Positions 57,479-64,000 of a DNA stretch of 64,000 bases are shown here, piece after piece. Both the position numbers and the translations under genes were made by a program. The DNA is taken from positions 1 to 64,000 of the forward strand of contig CACNLM010000001.1 of the NCBI GenBank assembly GCA_902621305.1. The letters run 5' to 3'. Positions within the stretch are counted from its first letter, which is position 1. The number at the start of each line of letters is the position of its first letter. The DNA comes from an uncultured Alphaproteobacteria bacterium. GTDB lineage: Bacteria > Pseudomonadota > Alphaproteobacteria > HIMB59 > GCA-002718135. The notes below the pieces were generated by a model. It searched no databases and was not told the DNA's origin. It saw only the letters and a program-made list of their open reading frames with translations.

Positions 57479-58399
57479 ATGGTACAATTATTGTCAACTG
57501 AGCAAATGGCAGAGTTTGCAAATAGTGGATGCTTATTTTTTGATGGATTAATTGATAATGAAACTAATAAAGAATTTTTAAACGATATTGGACATACAGA
57601 TATTGAAAACGTTGATAATATGCAAAAGTATTTTCAAAATATTAAAGCCTCTAGTAGCATTCCAAGAATTCCTGCAGGAACACCACTCAAGAATGCTTAT
57701 CCACACAAATCTCCTTTAGAAAAAATTTTCCAAAATGAAGTTGTCGCAGGAGCAATTAATAGTTTAGTTGGATCCGAGGCTGTAGTTGATCATCAATTTC
57801 TTCATCTAACATTCCCAACAAAATACTTTAAAAAAACTAATCAAAGACAGATGTCTCAGGTTAATCATCAAGACAGTACAATCGATCCAAGAATTACATT
57901 TGATATTCAATTATTCTATTTTCCGACTGATGTTACAAAAGAAATGGGTGGAACAAGATATCACCCTGGTACACATCTCAGAATTGTAAACGAAATGGGA
58001 ATTGCTAAATATCAAAATATTAAAGGACAGAAAAATATAGTTTGTAAGGCAGGAACAATTGGGATCTTTCATAATGGCTTGTGGCATGGTGCAGGTGTTA
58101 ATTTTTCAGATGAGATTAGGTACATGTTCAAAGTAAGATTGCAACCAACAGAAAAACAGGAATTATTATGGGATCCTGAAAAAAAATATAAACCACTTCC
58201 TAATAAAGCATTATATTGGACAGATGAAAATCAAGAAAAAACAGTTAATGATATTTTAATGAAATCATATCCTTGGCAAGAAGCAGATACAAATCGATTA
58301 GATAAAATTAATACAATTAAGTTCTGGAGAATGCTTACTGGTAATAAAAATTTAGATATTGATTATTGGCTTACTAGAATTGAGAATGAATTATATTAG
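57479..58399 (+). CDS. PhyH-family Fe(II)/2-oxoglutarate dioxygenase (second)
   Basis: A 306-residue dioxygenase. The metal motif is QVNHQDSTID (HxD), then MGGTRYHPGTHLR and the distal HNGLWHGAGVNFSDEIRYMFKVRLQP with His and Arg. No signal peptide. It is distant from the 45421 PhyH protein. Last gene of the sulfatase operon; its stop overlaps the convergent fifth sulfatase by 4 bases. Some 2-oxoglutarate enzymes (AtsK type) cleave sulfate esters oxidatively, one possible role here. Confidence 0.84.
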   Translation: MVQLLSTEQMAEFANSGCLFFDGLIDNETNKEFLNDIGHTDIENVDNMQKYFQNIKASSSIPRIPAGTPLKNAYPHKSPLEKIFQNEVVAGAINSLVGSEAVVDHQFLHLTFPTKYFKKTNQRQMSQVNHQDSTIDPRITFDIQLFYFPTDVTKEMGGTRYHPGTHLRIVNEMGIAKYQNIKGQKNIVCKAGTIGIFHNGLWHGAGVNFSDEIRYMFKVRLQPTEKQELLWDPEKKYKPLPNKALYWTDENQEKTVNDILMKSYPWQEADTNRLDKINTIKFWRMLTGNKNLDIDYWLTRIENELY

Positions 58400-59904
58400 T
58401 TAAAATCTCTTTCATCACCTTTTAAGGGAACAACATCACAAGTTTCTTGATACCATGATAACATTTTATCTTTTAGTTTCTTAAGTTCTGATGCATATTG
58501 CGTATCATCGATAACATTATGTATTTCGCCAGGATCTGAAATTAAATTATAGAGTTCATCTTTCTCGTAAGCTCTTTTTATATATTTAAATTTTTTATTT
58601 CTACACATTGTAGCCTTGGTATGCATTAAAATTTCATCTTCCTTACCCTGTAGACTTACTCTAGGATAATAAAGACCATGTGGTAGTTGTAGACTCTGGT
58701 TTTCACTAGCTTGTCTTTCTAATCTAAGTCTACCCCCCTCAGTAAATACCTCTTCTCTATGATTATCAACCTTTTGATCGATAAAATTTTTAATACTCTT
58801 TCCAAAATGCCAATAAGATGGTTCTATATTACTATAGTCATATATTGTACCAGCCACATCAATCAATTCAATCATTGTGTCACTTACACCATTAAGTGTA
58901 TTCTCACTTTTAGGCGGTTTAATTATTAGAGGAACATTAGTTAGACAATCTTGAAAAGTATTTTGAGTTTTTTCAACGAGATTGTAATCACCAGTGAAAT
59001 CACCATGATCTGATAGGAAAATAATTAAGGTATCATCATACAAATTATTTTTTTTAAGTTGATTTACTAAAAGACCAAATTGATAATCAACTCTTGCACA
59101 CATACCAAGATAAACAGCTCGTAATTCATTCCAACGATCATCAGTCCAATTTTGCATTTGTTGACCATCCATTATTCCTTTTAAAAGACTTGGTTTGTCT
59201 TCCCATGTTTTGTATTGATATCTTTCAGGAATTATATTTCTATCAATCGAAGAAAACCATGGATCTTCAACGCAGTAAGGCGGATGCGGGTATCCTAGTG
59301 GTAAAAATAAACAGAATGGTTTTTCTTTTTTATAATCTTCAATAAAATCTAATGCTCCATAAACCATGGACCAATCATCATCGAAATAAATATCTTTATC
59401 TTTTTTGTCTAATTTTCCTTTAAAGAAGCTATAATAATTATCTCCATCTTCAGGACCTCTCCATGATAAATCTCCCCCATGAGTACCTGGTTGTTGAGCA
59501 TAGTCCCATTTCTTAAAATCATTATCTGTTGGCTCAAAATAAATATCACAATGGTTACGATATCCTTCTTGTCCAGCTATCAAGTCATTTTTTCCGCCCC
59601 ACCAAATAAAATAATCTTTATTTTTTAATTCTGATAATATGCTCGAATCACCTTTATCAGTATGTAGCATGTAATGCATCGTTCTATGACCGTGAACATG
59701 TGGGTACCAACCAGTCATAAATGAGCAGCGACTTGGCGTACAAACAGTAGCTTGGCAGAATGCATTCTTAAATGCAATTGCATCATTATTTATAATATTA
59801 TCTAAATTTGGTGTTTGAGCTCCAGGATACCCTAGATATCCAAGCATATCCCCTCTCCATTGGTCAGGATTAAATATGAGTATGTTAGGACGTTTATTTG
59901 TCAT
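58396..59904 (-). CDS. Sulfatase (formylglycine type), fifth, opposite strand
   Basis: A 502-residue sulfatase without a signal peptide. The metal site is IFNPDQWRGDMLGYLGYPGA and the formylglycine motif Cys55 in QATVCTPSRCSFMTGWYPHVHG. FLSDHGDFTGDYNLVEKT is the distal site. The only minus-strand sulfatase, divergent from the 60028 binding protein, with a 123-base region between that could hold both promoters. It belongs to the same general group as the first gene (CTPSR). Confidence 0.89.
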   Translation of the reverse strand: MTNKRPNILIFNPDQWRGDMLGYLGYPGAQTPNLDNIINNDAIAFKNAFCQATVCTPSRCSFMTGWYPHVHGHRTMHYMLHTDKGDSSILSELKNKDYFIWWGGKNDLIAGQEGYRNHCDIYFEPTDNDFKKWDYAQQPGTHGGDLSWRGPEDGDNYYSFFKGKLDKKDKDIYFDDDWSMVYGALDFIEDYKKEKPFCLFLPLGYPHPPYCVEDPWFSSIDRNIIPERYQYKTWEDKPSLLKGIMDGQQMQNWTDDRWNELRAVYLGMCARVDYQFGLLVNQLKKNNLYDDTLIIFLSDHGDFTGDYNLVEKTQNTFQDCLTNVPLIIKPPKSENTLNGVSDTMIELIDVAGTIYDYSNIEPSYWHFGKSIKNFIDQKVDNHREEVFTEGGRLRLERQASENQSLQLPHGLYYPRVSLQGKEDEILMHTKATMCRNKKFKYIKRAYEKDELYNLISDPGEIHNVIDDTQYASELKKLKDKMLSWYQETCDVVPLKGDERDFN

Positions 59905-59968
59905 TACTATTTAGTAATATTACATCATTATAATTAATAATTGTTTTAAATTATCATAATTATTTTGG

Positions 59969-59997
59969 TTTAATATAAAATTTCTTAATGTTATAAT
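59969..59997 (+). promoter_or_regulatory. Putative promoter of the 60028 importer
   Basis: A perfect TATAAT (59992-59997) lies 30 bases before the ATG with a weak -35 (TTTAAT, 17-base spacer). A strong AAGGGAGG ribosome site follows at 60015-60022. Chance matches are frequent in such AT-rich DNA. Confidence 0.4.
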
Positions 59998-60027
59998 TCA
60001 ACTATAGAAAATTTAAGGGAGGAATAA

Positions 60028-61278
60028 ATGAAATTATTACTAAAAATATTTTTTTCATTAACATTTTTGACATTCTATAGTTCTGCAAATGCAGATACTA
60101 TAAAATGGCTTCACTTATTTGGAGAAGACTCAAGTCAATATCCTAACATGGTTAGGGCTGCGGAAGAATTTGAAGCTAAAACAGGACACACTGTTGTTAT
60201 GCAGTATTTAGAAAACGAATCTTTCAAAGCTAAACTACCAACAATGCTTCAATCTAATGACAGACCAGATATATTTTATAGTTGGAGTGGTGGAGTTATG
60301 TATGACCAAGCTAAAGCTGGTTTCTTAAGAGATATCTCAGATGTTGTTCCAGATAGTTATTTAGATACTGTTAGTGCAGCAGCAGCAGATGCTTTTACTT
60401 TTGAAGGTCAAAGAGTAGGTCTACCTTTACAGGTATCGCAAGTTGCTTGGTGGTATAATAAAGATCTTATTAATCAAGCTGGTGTTGATGTTTCAAACAT
60501 AAAAGAATGGGATGATTTAATTAGTGCTGTAAAACAAATTCAAGCAGCAGGAATTACTCCTATTTGTATGGGTGGTAAAGATAAATGGCCTGTTCACTTT
60601 CTTTGGACACACTTACACATAAGAAATGGTGGAAAAGATTTATTCCTTGAATCACTAAATAATGGTGGTTGGGATAGACCAGAATACTTAAAATCAGGCG
60701 AGCAAATGCTTGAGCTAGTTGCTCTAGAACCTTTTCAAAAAGGATTTTTAGCACACACCTGGCCAGATCAAGCAGGTTTCTTTGGAGACGGAAAATGTGC
60801 AATGGCCCTTATGGGTAACTGGATGTATGGTTCTCAAAAATCTAACAGTGCAAGCGGTGAAGGTTTAGGAGATGATAATATGGGAATGTTTAACATGCCA
60901 ATGACTAGTGGTGGTCTTGGAGATGCTGGAGATACACTTGGCGGTATAAATGGTTGGTTGTTCTCAAGTAGTGCTCCAGACTCAGCAGTTGAATTTATGA
61001 TGCATTATGTATCTTTAGATATCCAAAAGGAAGATGCTGCAAATGGTGCTTATATACCTATCGTAAAAGGTGCTGATGTATCTCTTACAAATCCTTTCTT
61101 GCAACAAGTTGCTCAAAATATCTCTAACTCAGAATATCATCAAATATTTTATGATCAGTTCTTAGGTGCAGATATTGGTAGGGTTGTAAATGACGTTTCT
61201 ACTGATTTAGCGGCAGGAATTATTACTCCTGAAGAAGCTACTCAAGCTGTTCAAGAAGCCTGGGAATTTAATCAATAA
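60028..61278 (+). CDS. ABC sugar-binding protein, MalE/family 1 type
   Basis: A 416-residue binding protein with a Sec signal peptide (residues 1-22, ending SSANADT). Fold blocks are MVRAAEEFEAKTGHTVVMQYLE, RPDIFYSWSGG, DISDVVPDSYLDT and GKCAMALMGNWMYG. The wall GGINGWLFSSSAPDSAVEF is typical of CUT1 sugar-binding proteins. C-ending codons are enriched. A hairpin and then two permease genes follow. The ligand is likely a sugar or sugar derivative. Confidence 0.92.
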   Translation: MKLLLKIFFSLTFLTFYSSANADTIKWLHLFGEDSSQYPNMVRAAEEFEAKTGHTVVMQYLENESFKAKLPTMLQSNDRPDIFYSWSGGVMYDQAKAGFLRDISDVVPDSYLDTVSAAAADAFTFEGQRVGLPLQVSQVAWWYNKDLINQAGVDVSNIKEWDDLISAVKQIQAAGITPICMGGKDKWPVHFLWTHLHIRNGGKDLFLESLNNGGWDRPEYLKSGEQMLELVALEPFQKGFLAHTWPDQAGFFGDGKCAMALMGNWMYGSQKSNSASGEGLGDDNMGMFNMPMTSGGLGDAGDTLGGINGWLFSSSAPDSAVEFMMHYVSLDIQKEDAANGAYIPIVKGADVSLTNPFLQQVAQNISNSEYHQIFYDQFLGADIGRVVNDVSTDLAAGIITPEEATQAVQEAWEFNQ

Positions 61279-61285
61279 CATAAAT

Positions 61286-61315
61286 ATCAGGGCTCTTTTA
61301 ATAAAGAGCCCTGAT
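61286..61315 (+). terminator. Hairpin between binding protein and permease
   Basis: ATCAGGGCTCTTT/AAAGAGCCCTGAT is a perfect 13-bp stem with a four-base loop, 7 bases after the binding-protein stop and 7 bases before the permease ATG. The following T-run is poor (TATTACT), so it may stabilise the upstream mRNA more than it terminates transcription. Confidence 0.75.
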
Positions 61316-61322
61316 TATTACT

Positions 61323-62222
61323 ATGAGATCAGCAAAACTTGATGCGCTACTAAGTAGGTATTATACAATAATAATTTTCTTAATACCTGCTTTAACAATA
61401 TTTACATTGTTTGTAGTACTTCCAATAGGAGAGGCTGCGTATTACAGTTTTTTTAGATGGAATGGCTATGGTGCACCTGAAAAATTTGTCGGATTTAAAA
61501 ATTATGAATTTTTATTCAAAAATAGAGTGTTTATTTTATCACTCAAAAATAATTTTTATATAATTGCTATATCATTATTTGTTCAGTTACCATTTGCTCT
61601 TTTAATTGCATTAATGATCTCAGATAAATTAAGAGGAGCTGCTTTTTTTAGAACAATTTTCTTTCTTCCATTTATTTTAGCAGAAATAGTTACAGCGTTA
61701 ATCTGGGCATACATCTATGATGGTAATTATGGTTTAGTTGCAGCAATTTGGGGATTTTTTGGTGCAGAGGCACCATTTGTTCTTGGTGATAAAGATTGGG
61801 CATTAGTTGCAATTTTAATTGTTATTTTTTGGAAATTTTTTGGAATTCACATGATGATTTATATTGCAGGATTGCAAGCTATTTCAAAAGAAGTATTAGA
61901 GGCAGCTAAAGTAGACGGGGCAGGTCCAATCACAACTGCTTTTAGAATTAAAATACCAATGCTTATTCCTACAATTAAACTTTCAGTTTTTTTATCATTG
62001 TTAGGCAGTTTACAGCTTTTTGATATTATTATGCCACTAACAGGAGGAGGACCTTCAAATGTAACACATTCGATGGTCTCTTATTTATATTACTTTGGTG
62101 TAATGCGTATGAAAGTTGGTTTTGGAAGTGCAGTTGGAGTTGTAATATTTTTAATTTGTTTATTTATTGCAATTGGTTATCAAAGAACATTGATGAGGGA
62201 TGATAATGAAAACAAATTTTAG
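61323..62222 (+). CDS. ABC importer permease, MalF/UgpA type
   Basis: A 299-residue permease with six hydrophobic segments and the EAA loop EVLEAAKVDGAGPITTAFRIKIPMLIP. The start directly follows the hairpin, with no Shine-Dalgarno sequence. Its end overlaps the next permease gene. It belongs with the 60028 binding protein. Confidence 0.92.
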   Translation: MRSAKLDALLSRYYTIIIFLIPALTIFTLFVVLPIGEAAYYSFFRWNGYGAPEKFVGFKNYEFLFKNRVFILSLKNNFYIIAISLFVQLPFALLIALMISDKLRGAAFFRTIFFLPFILAEIVTALIWAYIYDGNYGLVAAIWGFFGAEAPFVLGDKDWALVAILIVIFWKFFGIHMMIYIAGLQAISKEVLEAAKVDGAGPITTAFRIKIPMLIPTIKLSVFLSLLGSLQLFDIIMPLTGGGPSNVTHSMVSYLYYFGVMRMKVGFGSAVGVVIFLICLFIAIGYQRTLMRDDNENKF

Positions 62223-63030
62223 AACTTATTATTTATATCTTATTCTATTTTTTCTAGCAGGGGTCATTATTATTCCATTATACGTTTCTGTAATGGGAGG
62301 TTTTAAACATACTGGAGAATTAAGAACAAACTCTCTAGGCTTACCAATAGATTGGAAGTTTGAAAATTATATATCTCTTTTAGTTAATTCTGATTTCTGG
62401 CTTTTTTTATGGAACTCGACCGTATACGCAGTTGGAACTACTTTTTTTGTAGTTTTATTTGCCTCTATGACTGCTTTTGTTTTTGCTCATGTAAAATTTG
62501 CAGCAAATAAATTTCTTTATAATTATTTTTTATTAGGACTTATGTTTCCATTTGCAACTGCAATTTTACCTCTATTTTTAAGAGTTCGAGATTTTGGTTT
62601 ATTGGGTACAAGTTGGGCAGTTATAATCCCACAAATTGCATTTGGACTTGGCTTTTCTATAATTCTTTTTCGTGGTTTTTTTAGGCAAATGCCAAAAGAG
62701 ATCTTTGAGGCTGCTGTTTGTGATGGCTGTAGCTATATTCAATTTTATTTTAGGTTCACTCTACCACTATCAACACCTATATTAGCTACAGTTAGTGTTA
62801 TTACTCTTACAGGAAGCTGGAATAATTATTTGCTGCCTCTTATAATGATTAATGATGAGTCACTTTACTCATGGCCAATGGGTATAATGGTTTTTAGAGG
62901 TGAGTACTTCACTGATTGGGGTAAAATATTAGCTTATGTTTCCCTAACACTTGTGCCAGCAGTAGCTTTCTTTTTTGCACTGCAAAAATATATCGTTGCT
63001 GGTTTAACGGGTGGAGCGGTTAAAGAATAG
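62206..63030 (+). CDS. ABC importer permease, MalG/UgpE type
   Basis: A 274-residue permease with six hydrophobic segments and the EAA loop IFEAAVCDGCSYIQFYFRFTLPLSTP. Two ATGs are possible, 62200 and 62206; the second is better spaced from GAGGGA (62195-62200), so I chose it. It overlaps the previous gene by 17 bases. No ATPase follows within the window. Confidence 0.9.
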   Translation: MKTNFRTYYLYLILFFLAGVIIIPLYVSVMGGFKHTGELRTNSLGLPIDWKFENYISLLVNSDFWLFLWNSTVYAVGTTFFVVLFASMTAFVFAHVKFAANKFLYNYFLLGLMFPFATAILPLFLRVRDFGLLGTSWAVIIPQIAFGLGFSIILFRGFFRQMPKEIFEAAVCDGCSYIQFYFRFTLPLSTPILATVSVITLTGSWNNYLLPLIMINDESLYSWPMGIMVFRGEYFTDWGKILAYVSLTLVPAVAFFFALQKYIVAGLTGGAVKE

Positions 63031-63043
63031 ATTGGAATATATT

Positions 63044-64000
63044 ATGAAGGTAGGTGTAATTGGTTGTGGAAATATAGCAGATATATACTTCCACAATGCA
63101 AAAAATTTTTTTAATAACTTCGAAATTATTGCTTGCGCAGATTTAAACCCTAAAGCATCAAAGAAATATTCTGAAAAATATGGAATAACAAATTTATCCG
63201 TTGATGAATTATTGTCTAATGAAGATATTCAATTGGTAATAAATCTTACCATTCCAAATGCTCATTTTGAAGTTTCAAAATCAATTTTAAATTCAGGTAA
63301 GCATTCATATTCTGAAAAACCAATTTCCATTGAATTTGACGAAGGTAAAGAATTATTAAATTTAGCTAAATCTAAAAATTTATATGTAGGTAGTGCTCCT
63401 GATACTTTTTTAGGTGCTGGAATACAAAAATCAAAGCAAGTCATTGAGGATGGTACAATAGGGGAAATAGTTTTAGGTAGTATCTCAATGGGTGTAGCGG
63501 GACATGAAATTTGGCATCCAAACCCAGACTTTTATTACAAATATGGGGGAGGACCAATTTTAGATATGGGACCATATTATTTTTCAGCATTAGTAAATTT
63601 ATTAGGGCCCGTCAAAAGTGTCTATAGTCAATCTCGAACGGTTTATTCTCAAAGAGAAATTGGTAGTGGAGAGAGAAAAGGTGAAAAAATAGCGGTTGAT
63701 ATTCCAACAACTTTGATCTCTCAAATTGAATTCAGTAATGGAGCTTTAATTGATTCATTTTTTTCATTTGATGTTTACAAACATAATAAGTCACATATTG
63801 AATTATTTGGAACAAAAGGTGTTATTAATGTTCCTGATCCTAACATGTTTGGAGGAGAAATTAAAATTTGTGATGAAAAAAAATCAGATTGGAAAACTAT
63901 TAAAACTGACAACATGAATCTAGGGCGTTTAAACACAAATCGAACAGGTGGAGAAAAAAACGACAAAGCAAACGAAGATCCAACATCTGCTAACTTTAGA
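63044..64000 (+). CDS. Gfo/Idh/MocA-family oxidoreductase, partial at right edge
   Basis: The first 319 codons of a gene running off the window. It is not in the ORF track because it has no stop. It starts VGVIGCGNIADIYF, with the catalytic lysine in YSEKPISI and GGGPILDMGPYYFSALVNLLGPV. It is a clear paralog of the 41403 protein over the whole visible length (shared APDTFLGAG, ELFGTKGVINVPDPNMFGG). It lies 13 bases after the permease stop, so the dehydrogenase and importer are in one operon. Confidence 0.88.
   Translation, partial: MKVGVIGCGNIADIYFHNAKNFFNNFEIIACADLNPKASKKYSEKYGITNLSVDELLSNEDIQLVINLTIPNAHFEVSKSILNSGKHSYSEKPISIEFDEGKELLNLAKSKNLYVGSAPDTFLGAGIQKSKQVIEDGTIGEIVLGSISMGVAGHEIWHPNPDFYYKYGGGPILDMGPYYFSALVNLLGPVKSVYSQSRTVYSQREIGSGERKGEKIAVDIPTTLISQIEFSNGALIDSFFSFDVYKHNKSHIELFGTKGVINVPDPNMFGGEIKICDEKKSDWKTIKTDNMNLGRLNTNRTGGEKNDKANEDPTSANFR

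Overview
The window comes from a strongly AT-rich, very compact bacterial chromosome. The gene order rplU-rpmA-obgE-proB-proA-nadD-rsfS-ctpA, the metX-metW pair behind a SAM-II-type leader, coq7, and the chorismate mutase/hisC-tyrA block all point to an alphaproteobacterium. Low GC, tiny intergenic gaps, overlapping stop/start codons, four stacked ABC importers and no recognisable transcription factor fit a streamlined marine lineage such as AEGEAN-169/HIMB59-like or SAR11-like cells. The exact lineage is inference. No gene-free stretch exceeds about 300 bases.

Region 1 (1-31.3 kb) is mostly housekeeping. On the minus strand: a C-terminal processing protease (cut by the window edge), rsfS, nadD, proA, proB, obgE, rpmA, rplU, gloB, metW and metX. 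Then come a chorismate mutase-HisC fusion and tyrA, plsC, a zinc-finger membrane protein, lysA, lptM-like and argH. A plus-strand fatty-acid-like block follows: a dehydrogenase/hydratase fusion, an acyl-CoA ligase, an O-acetylhomoserine sulfhydrylase and an alpha/beta hydrolase. After these are an HNH nuclease, coq7, dsbB, a YqaA-type membrane protein and an MFS transporter.

At 26.0-28.2 kb an intact tRNA-Leu(CAA) and a 43-bp direct copy of its 5' half bracket about 2.1 kb. The only gene inside encodes a secreted MORN-repeat protein with a C-terminal HExxH motif. This looks like a small island integrated in a tRNA gene. It is followed by a flavin reductase-like gene, sufE, galT and galE.

Region 2 (31.4-64 kb) is a carbohydrate-catabolic region. 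It begins with an operon (SDR, FAH-family hydrolase, L-lactate dehydrogenase) that matches the lower non-phosphorylating L-fucose route ending in pyruvate plus L-lactate. Next come a Rieske-like protein with four Cys ligand positions, two D-2-hydroxyacid dehydrogenases, an IolD-type ThDP hydrolase and two ribose-type ABC importers. A Gfo/Idh/MocA dehydrogenase, a PhyH dioxygenase and a fatty-acid-desaturase-like protein belong to the same stretch. From 47.9 kb, two MalFG-type importers flank five sulfatases, a second PhyH dioxygenase and an unknown 92-residue protein. A second Gfo/Idh/MocA gene runs off the right edge. None of the five sulfatases has a visible signal peptide, so the likely scheme is import of small sulfated compounds and desulfation in the cytoplasm.

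In all four importers a strong hairpin or terminator directly follows the binding-protein gene. In three of them it almost touches the permease start codon. This would explain high binding-protein and low permease expression.
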